Origin: CBDDCX01 sp965226925
GTDB lineage: Bacteria; Gemmatimonadota; Gemmatimonadetes; Longimicrobiales; Gaopeijiaceae
NCBI GenBank assembly: GCA_965226925.1
Contig: CBDDEN010000010.1
Span: forward strand, 310,001 to 374,000
Reading direction: 5' to 3'
Length of the DNA: 64,000 nucleotides
The notes beneath the pieces were generated by a model. It saw only the letters and a program-made list of their open reading frames with translations. It had not been told where the DNA came from and did no database searches. How positions within the stretch are numbered: the first letter of the stretch is position 1; every line of letters starts with the position of its first letter. The position numbers and the translations under genes were made by a program. Shown in pieces: positions 26,047 to 35,130 of the stretch.

Positions 26047-26471
26047 TCGCGCCGCACTCGCCCGTATGTCGATACGACCAGACGAGCCAAAGCGCGCCCT
26101 CGGCGCAGCGTCATGGAGCGAGCCGCGATCCGCCCCAGCCCCAAGCCGTCCAAACGCAGTTCCGTGACGGGACGCCCCCCGGAGATGAACAGCTCCGCCC
26201 CTCGGAGATCCCGCAAGTCGATCGACTCCCGGATCGTGTCACCCGCGGTGATCCAGGCCCCGGCCGGCTTCTGTTCCAGGGAGACCACCGCCCCTCCGTG
26301 GAGGATCGCGATGCCGCGGGCCCGGATGATGAGGCCCACGAGTTCTTCACGCGCGGCCACGACGGAGAGTCGCTCCTCTACCCGCCGGGCAGCCGGCAGC
26401 AGGGTGCTCACTCCGAGGGAGATCAGGGCGAGAGCAGTGACGAGCTCGAGGATCGAAAAGCCGCGGTGCAT
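26043..26471 (-). CDS. FimT/GspH-like minor prepilin
   Basis: The 142-residue protein starts MHRGFSILELVTALALISLG, a prepilin leader cleaved after Gly with Glu at +5. The pattern AAREELVGLIIRARGIAILHG, then RLDGLGLGRIAARSMTLRRG, is the GspH/FimT pseudopilin type. It is the first gene of the minor-pilin operon read toward pilM. The regulator gene ends about 90 bases upstream. Confidence 0.8.
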   Translation of the reverse strand: MHRGFSILELVTALALISLGVSTLLPAARRVEERLSVVAAREELVGLIIRARGIAILHGGAVVSLEQKPAGAWITAGDTIRESIDLRDLRGAELFISGGRPVTELRLDGLGLGRIAARSMTLRRGRALARLVVSTYGRVRRE

Positions 26472-26561
26472 GGTCCATACGATGCCGCGAAACCTCGGGC
26501 GATGGGATGCTCCGAGACGCCGGCCGGGAAGCCCCTCGCGGTGCAGCCTGGCAGGGGGCGG

Positions 26562-27918
26562 CTAGGCCAGCCCGTAGTCCAGGATCTTGTACCGAAGGGC
26601 TCTCGGTGACAGCTCGAGCAGCACGGCGGCTTTGGAGCGGTTGCCTCCGGTGCGCTCGAGAGCCCGCTGAATGAGCTGGCGCTCGAGCTCGGCCGAGCGG
26701 CGCTTCACCGAGAGATCGTCGGAACCGTAGCCGGGCTCGAGAACCATGTGCGTCGCTGCGAGCCGCCCGGACAGGCTCTCCTCGTCGAGTGTATCACCCT
26801 CGGTTAGCACCATGGCCTGCTCCAGAACATTCTCCAACTCGCGGATATTCCCGGGCCAGGGATACGCCAGAAGCGCCTTCATCGCTCCTGGCGATACGAG
26901 CTCCACGCCGAGGTTCAAGCGATCTCGCAGACGCCCGAGGAGGTGATACGTGAGATCCGGGATCGCTTCGGTGCGCTCTCGAAGGGGTGGTAGGTGAATC
27001 GGGATCACGGCCAAACGGTAATAGAGATCCTGTCGGAAGTCCCCGTCCTTCACCGCTGCCTCGAGGTCCCTGTTGGTCGCAGCCAGGATTCGGACATTTA
27101 CGCTCGTCGTGCCGGTACCTCCCAACCGCCTGACCTCGCCCTCCTGAAGCGCTCGCAGGAGCTTCACCTGTAGCGAAGTGGGCAGCTCCCCCACCTCGTC
27201 CAAGAACAGGGTGCCACCATCCGCCGGCTCGAAAAGACCGGCCTTGTCGCGCTCCGCCCCCGTGAAGGCGCCACGGACGTAACCGAAGAACTCGGACTCG
27301 AGCAGCGTCTCGGGAATCGCGCCACAGTTCACCGGCACGAACGGCCGATCGGCTCGATCGCTCTCGCGGTGGATGTGGCGCGCCATGAGTTCCTTGCCGG
27401 TCCCCGATTCACCGGTCAGGAGCACCGGGGACTTGATGCCGCGCCACCTTTCCGGCCACTTCGATAGCCCGGATCATCGTGGGCGAGCGAGCGATGATGT
27501 CCCCGAATCTGCGCTCCGAGGCGACCTCGGCCCTCAGGCGTCCCACCTCGGCCCGAAGACGCTCCCGTTCCTCGGCCTTTCGGATGGTGAGGAGGACCTC
27601 GTCGGCGCCGAGCGGCTTGGCAAGGTAGTCGTATGCCCCGGCGGTCATGGCCTTGACGGAGAGGTCGACGCTCCCGTACGCGGTCATCATGATGACGAGC
27701 GCCCCACCGTCCTCCTCCCGATACCGCTCGAGGAACTCGAGCCCGTCCATCTGAGGCATTCGTACGTCACAGAGGATCAGATCCGGCTTCTCGTTCCTCG
27801 CGGCCGCAAGGCCGTCGGCACCATTGGCCGCAACCACGACTCCGTGGCCGCCCTCGTCCAGAATCAACGAGAGCGATCGCCGGAGTCCCTGATCGTCATC
27901 GATGACGAGGATCTTCAC
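26562..27918 (-). pseudogene. NtrC-family response regulator, frameshifted in the sequence given
   Basis: Two overlapping frames together encode a complete regulator of about 452 residues. The first has a receiver (ILVIDDDQGLRRSLSLILDE, phosphoacceptor Asp in LILCDVRMPQMDG, AKPLG). The second has the sigma-54 AAA+ domain (VLLTGESGTGKELMARHIH, GAFTGA, LFLDEVGELP) and a Fis helix-turn-helix (RTGGNRSKAAVLLELSPRAL). The break is near 27435 at CATCAAG: dropping one base gives KVARHKSPVLLTGESG. A sequencing error is the simplest reading. Its partner kinase lies directly upstream with a 4-base overlap. Confidence 0.8.
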
Positions 27919-29211
27919 TGGACCTCCTGGGTGTCCGCTGACTCTGAGTATCCGTTTTCGCTCGGCCCTACGCCAGCCGCGACGGCCTCGGGAAGTCGGA
28001 CCACGAATCGGGCTCCGCTGCCGGGTCGGTTCTCGACTTCGATCCTCCCGCCCATGCCCCCAACCAGCCGCGCCGAGATGAAGAGACCGAGGCCGGTGCC
28101 ACGTCCCGGCTCCTTCGTGGTGAAGAAGGGGTCGAACACGTTCTCCACGTCGGACTCGGTGAGTCCCGGCCCGTTGTCGGAGACCGTGATCACCACGATG
28201 CGTCGGGCCGTCTCCAGAGTTCCGAGCACCTCCACTTCCGAGTCGTGGGCCACCCTCCGCCGGTGCAGGTAGTTGATGCCGGGGGGATCGCCTTCACGCC
28301 GGCGAGGCAGATGCGCCGCCGGACCCTCCTCCGTCCGGACTGCCACTTCGATGGCCCCGTCGGGTCGCGAATCGAGAGCGTCCACAGCGTTCAAGATGAG
28401 ATTCACGAGCACCTGCTCGAGATGCTGCTCGGCGACCAGGACAGGGGGACACTCGTCCGCAACCTTCCAGTGATGCTCTACCTTTGACAATTTCCCTTGG
28501 TTCTCGAGGAGATCCCGCACCGTGCCGACGACCTTTCCGACGTCGATCGGAGCGACCTCGTCGGGCTTGGGCCGAGCGAAGTCGAGCAACCCTCTGACGA
28601 TTCCGTCGATTCGTTGGGCCTCGGATCTAATGGACAGGACCAGGTCCGGATCCCCTCCCTCGGCCTCGATGCGACGAACCGCCACGTCGACATATCCGAT
28701 GATCGCGGCCAGCGGATTCCCCACTTCGTGTGCAATGCCGGCCGCCAGCGTCCCGACGGATGCCAACCGGGCCGCTTGAATCACTTCGTTTCTGGCCTCC
28801 ACCAACTGCAGATTGGTCTCATCGAGAGACTCGACGTTCTCCGCCAAGGCTCGTTGATCGGCGATGAGCCGGTCTGCCATAACGTTCACACCCTCGGTGA
28901 TGCTACGGAGCTCGAGTCCGTCCGGAAGCTCCAAGCGGTGTCGGTAATCCCCGTCCGTGATCAAGTTGACCCCCGTCACCAATGCTTCCACCGGCTCGAG
29001 AAGACCCTTCTTGAGCAATCCACCCGCCGAACACCAGGAAGGCGATGAGGTCGGCAATGACGATGGTCAGGATGAAAGCCACGGTCTCGCCTGTGGACTG
29101 CATGAGGGGCAGGACCATCATCAGCGACACCGCCAAGAACAGCGTAGCGCCTACGAAGATGACTCCCAAGGAGGCGAGCAACTCGCGGCGCAGGGGTGTC
29201 GGGGAAGCCAT
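27915..29211 (-). pseudogene. Two-component sensor histidine kinase, frameshifted in the sequence given
   Basis: The reconstructed protein is about 432 residues. The N-terminal part from MASPTPLRRELLASLG has two membrane helices (GVIFVGATLFLAVSLMMVL and VAFILTIVIADLIAFLVFG). A HAMP-like segment follows (DGYRHRLELP-like, ITEGVNVMADRL), then the H-box GTLAAGIAHEVGNPLAAIIG and the HATPase motifs (NLILNAVDALDS, VSDNGPGL, DPFFTTKEPGRGTGLGL). The break is near 29024 in a GGG run; removing one G gives VFGGGLLKKGLLEP. With the adjacent regulator it forms a second NtrB/NtrC-like pair beside the pilins. Confidence 0.8.
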
Positions 29212-29344
29212 GACGTCGGCCGAAGCAGAAACGAGCGAGGTGTCGGAGCCGGATACTCGGGCCCTTGGATGAACGAAGCTAAAGGTGTGGAGCGGGCAGG
29301 TTCGCGGCAACCGCGAAGATCACGGTGGGGAGTTGGCGCGGTCG

Positions 29345-29731
29345 CTAGGGAACGCAGCCCACGACGCTGATGACGGTGGCCGGCGTGCCGTTCGCCGCCG
29401 TGGCGTTCCCGTGATAGAAGCCGCACTGGGCCGTCGCGAGGGCGTTGTGCGTCGCGGTGGCGGCCCAACCGTCCCCCGTGGCCTCGTTCACCGTAACGGT
29501 TACGCCCTTGCTGGTGACGAATCCGAGGTTGGTGAAGGAGGTGCTGAAGGTGTAGTTGCCGTTGTGGTAGACCTCTTGCTGCGTCGCCAGGTTCTTGAGG
29601 TCCGCCTTCATGCTGGCGATGAAGGCCTTCTCTCTCACCGAACCGAACTTCGGTATGGCAATGGCCGCGAGGATGCCAATGATCACGACCACGATGAGGA
29701 GCTCGATCAGCGTGAAGCCTTTCGTCCGCAT
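29345..29731 (-). CDS. pilA: Type IV major pilin-like prepilin, copy 1
   Basis: From the ATG at 29731, preceded by AAGGAG, the 128-residue prepilin starts MRTKGFTLIELLIVVVIIGI with cleavage after Gly and Glu at +5. The mature helix continues AAIAIPKFGSVREKAF. The globular part is small, with Cys residues near residue 105 and at the C terminus (SVVGCVP) that may form the disulfide loop. It lies downstream of its paralogue, with a strong hairpin between them. Confidence 0.92.
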   Translation of the reverse strand: MRTKGFTLIELLIVVVIIGILAAIAIPKFGSVREKAFIASMKADLKNLATQQEVYHNGNYTFSTSFTNLGFVTSKGVTVTVNEATGDGWAATATHNALATAQCGFYHGNATAANGTPATVISVVGCVP

Positions 29732-29775
29732 TCTCTGTCTCCTTTCGTCTCTGCGATCAAGGGGTGTGACCGACG

Positions 29776-29812
29776 GAGAGCGTGGCCCGGGATTCGCCCG
29801 AACCACGCTCTC
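29776..29812 (-). promoter_or_regulatory. Inter-pilin hairpin
   Basis: A perfect 10-base stem (GAGAGCGTGG at 29776-29785 with CCACGCTCTC at 29803-29812) lies between the two pilin genes. No U-run follows. It may be an RNA-processing or stability element that sets unequal expression of the two pilins, or a partial terminator. Confidence 0.45.
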
Positions 29813-29854
29813 ACTAGGCGTGAAGGTCACGTCCTAGGACTCGCGGGCCCGCAG

Positions 29855-30250
29855 TTACTGAGTGCAAGCCATCTCGCCGGGGCTCCCAGGTGTAGCGGTA
29901 CCGACCGTCGGTGCCGTGCCACTGCCGTAGTAGATCGCACAACCCTCGGTACCCGCGAGAGCAGCGTGCACCGAAGAGGCCGACCAACCGTCGGTCGAAG
30001 CGGCGATCACGACAGTGACACCGTCGGAGGTGACGAACCCAAGGGACGCCACTGTAGAGGTGTAGGAGTACGTGTCGGAGTAGTAGATCTCCTGCTGACT
30101 GGCCAGGTTCTTGAGATCGGACTTCATGGCCGCGAAGTAAGCCTTCTCACGCGTTGCCGAGAACTTCGGAATGGCGATGGCCGCCAAGATACCGATGATC
30201 ACGACCACGATCAGCAGCTCGATGAGGGTGAAACCCTTGTTGTCGCGCAT
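29855..30250 (-). CDS. pilA: Type IV major pilin-like prepilin, copy 2 (promoter-proximal)
   Basis: The 131-residue prepilin starts MRDNKGFTLIELLIVVVIIG and shares its first half with the other copy, including PKFSATREKAYFAAMKSDLK. The globular half differs (TVASLGFVTSDGVTVVIAAS). A GGAGA ribosome site precedes the ATG. Two Cys residues (EGCAIYYG and MACTQ) could close the D-loop. It is first behind the sigma-54-type promoter near 30350, so it is likely the main fibre subunit. Confidence 0.93.
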   Translation of the reverse strand: MRDNKGFTLIELLIVVVIIGILAAIAIPKFSATREKAYFAAMKSDLKNLASQQEIYYSDTYSYTSTVASLGFVTSDGVTVVIAASTDGWSASSVHAALAGTEGCAIYYGSGTAPTVGTATPGSPGEMACTQ

Positions 30251-30342
30251 TTCGAACTCTCCTGCTAGTGGGTGACACTTCTTACCTATGGACGTTCAGA
30301 GGATACTCACTGAATGCAAAGCCGGGTCCAAAACGACCGCTT

Positions 30343-30357
30343 GCCTCTTAAGTGCCA
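30343..30357 (-). promoter_or_regulatory. Sigma-54-type promoter of the pilin genes
   Basis: On the minus strand the sequence reads TGGCACTTAAGAGGC, with GG and GC exactly 12 bases apart as in the -24/-12 consensus. It lies about 90 bases before the start of the first pilin gene. pilA genes in several phyla are driven by sigma-54 and PilR, and two NtrC-type regulators are encoded nearby. Confidence 0.7.
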
Positions 30358-30447
30358 TTATTGCAATAAGTTATGATGCTAACGCATAATCGCCGAAACC
30401 GCAAATTGTGCCGTCCGGTTCAGGGATTCTGCGAACCAGTCGCATTT

Positions 30448-32295
30448 TCACTTGCCCGTCAGCGTCACGCGAACACTGTCAATTTGGCGGACACTCTCGG
30501 GATTCTCCGTACGCACGCGTGCGCTGTCGAGGGCCATCAGACCTCGGATCGTGTCGCCGGAGTTGGCATAGGCCTGCCCCAACCACAGCCATTGCTGCCA
30601 TTGGTGGCCTTCGCCGGCCTCGATGGTCAGGAGGCGGGCGGTTACGGATTCCGCCCATCGGCCCTCGGCGGCCAGGGAGTGGGCCCAGAGGTGGTTCGAC
30701 ACCGGCTCGGTCCCTCCGTATGCGAGTGACGCGGCACTCGCCGCCTTGAAGTCTCCCTCGCGGTGATAGATGACGGCCAACGCCTGGGGTGCCGGACCGA
30801 GTTCGGGAGAGTCCGACCAGGCCCGCTCGAACAGCGTCTTCGCGGTCTCGGTCTTGCCGCTGATCTGGAGTCGCCTCCCGACCTCCATCAAGAGAGGATA
30901 GCTCCCGTCGAGCAGGCTGATGGCGATCCTGTATGCCTTGAACGCAGCGCTGCGGTCGATGGGGAACTGCACGTCGCCCAACAACCACTGAGCTCGCCCG
31001 GCCTCGGGATGCTCCCGGAGCAAAGCGTCGAACACGCTGACGTTGTTCCTCCAGGTCGCGTTTCGAGTGAACGTCTTGAGGGACATCAGAGACAACACCA
31101 GCACCAGCGCGCCCACGGCGACCTGGCGGCGCTCCCTGTGGAGCTCGAGTCCCATCCAAGCCAAGGCCGCGACGAACCCGACAGAAGGCAGATAGAAGGT
31201 GCGCTCCGCCAGCAGCACGCCGGAGAGGAACAAGAGGTTGGAGACCGGTGACAAGGTGATGACGACCCAGAGGACTCCGAAGGAGAAGACGCGACCGACG
31301 TGAACCTCGGGCCCCATCTCCGTCCTCCCCCACAGCCGAAGGGCCAAGCCCAGCGTGGCCAACACCAGCGCCAGACCCAGGACGCCGCTCGCGTTCCAGC
31401 CCAACGCGATCGGGATGACCGCGGGGGAGTAGTCCACGCTCAGGTCCAACGGGAAGAACAAGAGGCGGAAGTAATGGGGCCAGGTGGCGGCTACCGTCCA
31501 TATGCGCGGAACCGACCCCGTCAGGAGGTCAGCGCCGAGGGGGGCGAGGGGGTCGGCGATGCTACCCAAGACCACTTGTCGCCCCAAGAGGACCGCCGCG
31601 GTCACGAGGGCGAGGCTGCCGTAGATGGCCCAACGGCGTCGCAGGTAGGCGAGCGCACCCCTGACGCTCGTGTTATCTCGAGCACCGTCCAGCAGGAAAA
31701 GCATGCCCGGAAGCGTGACTGCGCTTTCCTTGGTCAAGAAGGCCAGGGCGAAGAGACCCGTGACGGCCACGCCCGGTAGGAAACCGAGATGCTCCCGGCG
31801 TCTCACGAAGATGAGGCACGCGCCGAGGTAGAGCACCGAGGAGAGCACCTCGGCCAACCCCACCACGTTGGCCACAGCCTCGACGTGTACGGCATGAACG
31901 GCGAACAGCAGGCCGGCGACGAACGCGAGCGCGAGCGGGGCGAGCTCGGCCAGCAGGAGCACCACGAGAGCCGTCACGGCCCCGTGGAGCAGGACGTTCA
32001 ACGCGTGGAATGCCGCGGCGTTCTCACCCCATAGCGCCCACTGAAGCGCGAACAGCCCGGTCGTCACCGGCCGCCACAGTCCCAATGCCTCTCCGAATTC
32101 ACCCGGCCAATAGGGTGAGGTCACGGCCTCGGGGAGGGTGCTCAGGTCTTTGACCAGATCGCTCTCGATGATGATGAGCCGATCGTCGTACGCGAAGTCG
32201 TTGAGTACGCTGTTCGCCGAAAGTAGTATGGCCGCCGCCGCCGCCAAGAACGCAGCCGTCCGGACATGACGGAACGGAGAACGCCACAATTGCAT
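30448..32295 (-). CDS. TMTC-like multi-spanning glycosyltransferase with TPR tail, copy 1
   Basis: The 615-residue protein resembles the TMTC/PMT-like group of polyprenyl-phosphate-dependent O-mannosyltransferases. Near residue 35 is the acidic motif FAYDDRLIIIESD, followed by WRPVTTGLFALQWALWG, FHALNVLLHGAVTALV and FAVHAVHVEAVANVVGLAE. Roughly ten hydrophobic helices fill residues 10-420. The C-terminal 190 residues look like TPR helices (GRAQWLLGDVQFPIDRSAAF). Its start overlaps the end of its paralogue. Sugar and acceptor are unknown. Confidence 0.75.
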   Translation of the reverse strand: MQLWRSPFRHVRTAAFLAAAAAILLSANSVLNDFAYDDRLIIIESDLVKDLSTLPEAVTSPYWPGEFGEALGLWRPVTTGLFALQWALWGENAAAFHALNVLLHGAVTALVVLLLAELAPLALAFVAGLLFAVHAVHVEAVANVVGLAEVLSSVLYLGACLIFVRRREHLGFLPGVAVTGLFALAFLTKESAVTLPGMLFLLDGARDNTSVRGALAYLRRRWAIYGSLALVTAAVLLGRQVVLGSIADPLAPLGADLLTGSVPRIWTVAATWPHYFRLLFFPLDLSVDYSPAVIPIALGWNASGVLGLALVLATLGLALRLWGRTEMGPEVHVGRVFSFGVLWVVITLSPVSNLLFLSGVLLAERTFYLPSVGFVAALAWMGLELHRERRQVAVGALVLVLSLMSLKTFTRNATWRNNVSVFDALLREHPEAGRAQWLLGDVQFPIDRSAAFKAYRIAISLLDGSYPLLMEVGRRLQISGKTETAKTLFERAWSDSPELGPAPQALAVIYHREGDFKAASAASLAYGGTEPVSNHLWAHSLAAEGRWAESVTARLLTIEAGEGHQWQQWLWLGQAYANSGDTIRGLMALDSARVRTENPESVRQIDSVRVTLTGK

Positions 32296-34118
32296 CAGCG
32301 GGCGTCTCCTTGCGAGCCTGGCGTCCGAGGCCGACCGGACATGCCTTCCTCGACATCGCGAGCCCGTTCCAGAGCCTCCGCCGCGTCATCCGAGCGTCCG
32401 GCCAACTCCATCAACTCCGCCATGCGTCGCCATGCCTGTCCCGTGGGGGGAGCCGCACCTAGTGCGGCCCAGCGCGCGCGAACGGCGGCCTCGAAGTCAC
32501 CCTTGGCCACGTAGCTCTCCGACACGAGGGTCCACAGATCCCGATTCGTCCCGACGACGGAGAGGCCCTGGAGGGCAATCCGGTGTCCCTCCCTTCCGAG
32601 GCCCTGAAGCAGCTTGTGCTCCGCCAGAACCTGCCAGGCGACCGGGTGGGCCGGAAACTGCTCGACGGCTCGGGTGAGCAACGACTCCGCTGCTCCCCAC
32701 CTGGCGTGGCGCCCGTGGAAGCGCGCCGCCTCGATGAGCAGGCTGTACTCGCCGGGAACGAGCTCCACCGCCACTTCATAGTGTCTCGCGGCCTCCTCGA
32801 CTTCACCGACCTCGTCCAAGCCCAGAGCCCTCGCGCGTATGGCCAGGAACGACTCCGGGTGCTCCTCCGTGAGCGTGCTCAACATGGCGTACGTGCTCTC
32901 CCAGGAGGGGTTTCTGAGAACGGTGCGACCCATGAAGGCGGTGGCGACGACCCCGACCGCGACCAACAGCATGCGCAGTGACCGCGGCCTCTCCAGGGCA
33001 GTCCAGCGGACCAGCCCGGCCATCATGAAGGCGAGTCCGACCGAGGGCAAATAGAGCGTCCGCTCCGCCAGGAGGATGCCGGTCGGGATGAGGAGGTTGG
33101 TGACTGGGAGGATCGTCACACCGAACCAACACAAGCCCAGTGTGCCGAGCCGCTCCCTCGGCCACAGCCAAACTGCGGCGAACGCCCCTCCGGCGATCAT
33201 CACCGCGCCCAGCAGCACGTCGGGGCCCCAGGTCAAAGCCGGAAAGAGAACGGCGGGACCGTAGTCTGCCGCGAGGTCGAGGGGGAAGACGAGGAGCCTG
33301 AAGTAGTGGGGCCAGACGGACAGTGAGGTGAGAATCCTCTGCCCAGTCGACAGGCCGCCGAGGTACGCTGCGGGGTACTCCCCCGAGACCGAGCCGAGAA
33401 CCAGTATCCGCGAGCCCAGAAAGGCGGCGAGCAGTGCCCCGGTAAGCAAGAATACGGGCACATCCGACAGCACGCGCCCAACCGGGCTACCCTTGTCATC
33501 CTCCTTGACCACGGCCAGGAGCACGAGCACGGCGGGTAGCGTGGCCGCCATCTCCTTGGACCCGAGACCCAGCAAAAAGAGGATCCCCACGGCGAGGAGT
33601 CGTCCGACCCGGGTGACCGGCGCAGCGCGTTCGCCTCGCATGAACAGCAGGCAGGCCGCCATGAAGAAGAGGGCGGAGTAGAGTTCTGCCCGACCCACCA
33701 CATTGGCCACGGCTTCGGTATGGACCGGGTGGAGCGCGAACAGGCCTGCGCCCACGAGGGCCGGCAAGGGCGGGGCAAGCGCGAGAAGCAGTAGGAAGAC
33801 CAGGAGCGAAACGGCCGCGTGCACCAGTACGTTCACCGCGTGGTAGCCGGCGGGGTGACCGTTCCACAGGCGCCACTCGGCCGCATAGCTGGCCGACGTC
33901 ACGGGCCGGTAGAGCCCGATCCCGTCCACCATGTCGGGCCAATAGGGAGCGCTCAAGGCATCCCTGACCCGACCCTCGGTGACAATCTGGTTTCCACTGA
34001 TGACCGTCGCGTCGTCGTAGGCGAAGCCGTTTCCGAGCGAATTCCCATAGGCGGCGACCGCGCCGATGAAGATGAGGACGGCGGCCCTCTTCGGCGGAAT
34101 CCCCCCTGTCCCGATCAC
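32295..34118 (-). CDS. TMTC-like multi-spanning glycosyltransferase with TPR tail, copy 2
   Basis: The 607-residue paralogue has the same plan. The acidic motif is FAYDDATVISGNQIV, then YRPVTSASYAAEWRLWNG, YHAVNVLVHAAVSLLVF, and FALHPVHTEAVANVVGRAELYS, which is a TMTC hallmark. Membrane helices fill residues 12-400, and C-terminal TPR-like helices follow (EEAARHYEVAVELVPGEYSL). It lies between the DPM1-like gene and copy 1 in an apparent three-gene operon. Periplasmic-side glycosylation of a secreted protein is the likely role. Confidence 0.75.
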   Translation of the reverse strand: MIGTGGIPPKRAAVLIFIGAVAAYGNSLGNGFAYDDATVISGNQIVTEGRVRDALSAPYWPDMVDGIGLYRPVTSASYAAEWRLWNGHPAGYHAVNVLVHAAVSLLVFLLLLALAPPLPALVGAGLFALHPVHTEAVANVVGRAELYSALFFMAACLLFMRGERAAPVTRVGRLLAVGILFLLGLGSKEMAATLPAVLVLLAVVKEDDKGSPVGRVLSDVPVFLLTGALLAAFLGSRILVLGSVSGEYPAAYLGGLSTGQRILTSLSVWPHYFRLLVFPLDLAADYGPAVLFPALTWGPDVLLGAVMIAGGAFAAVWLWPRERLGTLGLCWFGVTILPVTNLLIPTGILLAERTLYLPSVGLAFMMAGLVRWTALERPRSLRMLLVAVGVVATAFMGRTVLRNPSWESTYAMLSTLTEEHPESFLAIRARALGLDEVGEVEEAARHYEVAVELVPGEYSLLIEAARFHGRHARWGAAESLLTRAVEQFPAHPVAWQVLAEHKLLQGLGREGHRIALQGLSVVGTNRDLWTLVSESYVAKGDFEAAVRARWAALGAAPPTGQAWRRMAELMELAGRSDDAAEALERARDVEEGMSGRPRTPGSQGDAR

Positions 34119-34136
34119 GGGGACGCCGTGGCCTCG

Positions 34137-35039
34137 TCAGCCTTGATCGTCGACCTCCGACCCCTGTCCGGCGGGCGAGGAATCGACGGCGTCCGGGTCG
34201 GGGCCCGCCGCCAAAGCGGGGTGTTTCGATTCCGAAAGAGCTCGTCCCTCCCACGGCTGGATCTGCGGGGGCTGCCAAGGATCGGGCCGAGGGCCCAGGA
34301 GATTGGAGCGCAGGATGTAGTAGATGGCCGCAACGCCGTCCTTCCAGTTGATTTTCTTCCCCTCCGCGTAGGACCGGCCGTCGTAGCTGATCGGCATCTC
34401 GTAGATCCTCGCCTGAGACCTCGCGAGCCGAGCCGTCACCTCGGGTTCGAAGCCGAACCGATTGGCGCTCAGCGGGAGGCGCTTCAGGAGATCCGCGTGG
34501 ACGACTTTGTAGCACGTCTCCATGTCGGTCAGGTTCAGATCCGTGAACATGTTGCTGAGCAGGGTCAGAAACCGATTGCCCATCATGTGCCAAAAGAAGA
34601 GCACGCGGTGGGGCCCACCCAAGAAGCGGGAGCCGTACACCGCGTCGGCCTTACCGGCCAGGATGGGCTCCATGAGCATGGGTATCTCGAGAGGATCGTA
34701 CTCGAGATCCGCGTCCTGAATGGCGATGATGTCGCCCGTGGCCCTCTCGAATCCCGCACGCAGTGCCGCGCCCTTGCCCTGGTTCACCTCCTGAAACACG
34801 AGGACATCGACGAGACCCTCTTTGGTCAAGCGCTGCAGCAGGTCGCGAGTGCCGTCGGTGGAGCCGTCGTCGACCACGATAACCTCGACGTCGAGTCGGA
34901 CTTCCCGCACCCGCCGCAGCAGCTTCTCCACGGTCTTGATCTCGTTGTAAGCGGGAATGACGACCGACAGTTTCACGCGTTCCCACGCGAGGTCGTCATG
35001 CCTCTTTGCGTCGATCTCACGGAATTGAAGCAAGCTCAT
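34137..35039 (-). CDS. Family 2 glycosyltransferase, polyprenyl-phosphate mannose synthase-like
   Basis: The GT-A domain starts KLSVVIPAYNEIKTVEKLLRR. It contains VIVVDDGSTDGTRDLL, the metal-binding DAD in GDIIAIQDADLEYDP, and KADAVYGSRFLGG. GFEPEVTARLARSQARIYEMPISYDGRSYAEGKKINWKDG is typical of DPM1-like soluble enzymes, which charge polyprenyl phosphate with a hexose. There is no C-terminal membrane segment; the last 45 residues are Pro/Asp-rich. It would supply the lipid-linked donor for the two TMTC-like proteins downstream. Confidence 0.85.
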   Translation of the reverse strand: MSLLQFREIDAKRHDDLAWERVKLSVVIPAYNEIKTVEKLLRRVREVRLDVEVIVVDDGSTDGTRDLLQRLTKEGLVDVLVFQEVNQGKGAALRAGFERATGDIIAIQDADLEYDPLEIPMLMEPILAGKADAVYGSRFLGGPHRVLFFWHMMGNRFLTLLSNMFTDLNLTDMETCYKVVHADLLKRLPLSANRFGFEPEVTARLARSQARIYEMPISYDGRSYAEGKKINWKDGVAAIYYILRSNLLGPRPDPWQPPQIQPWEGRALSESKHPALAAGPDPDAVDSSPAGQGSEVDDQG

Positions 35040-35130
35040 GCGGTGCGAATCCTTACCCGTTCGGCGCCTCCCTGAGGCGCCGGAGTGTGAGTGCGCCGGG
35101 CCGCCAGGCCGGAGCGGGTTGCGGACGACA

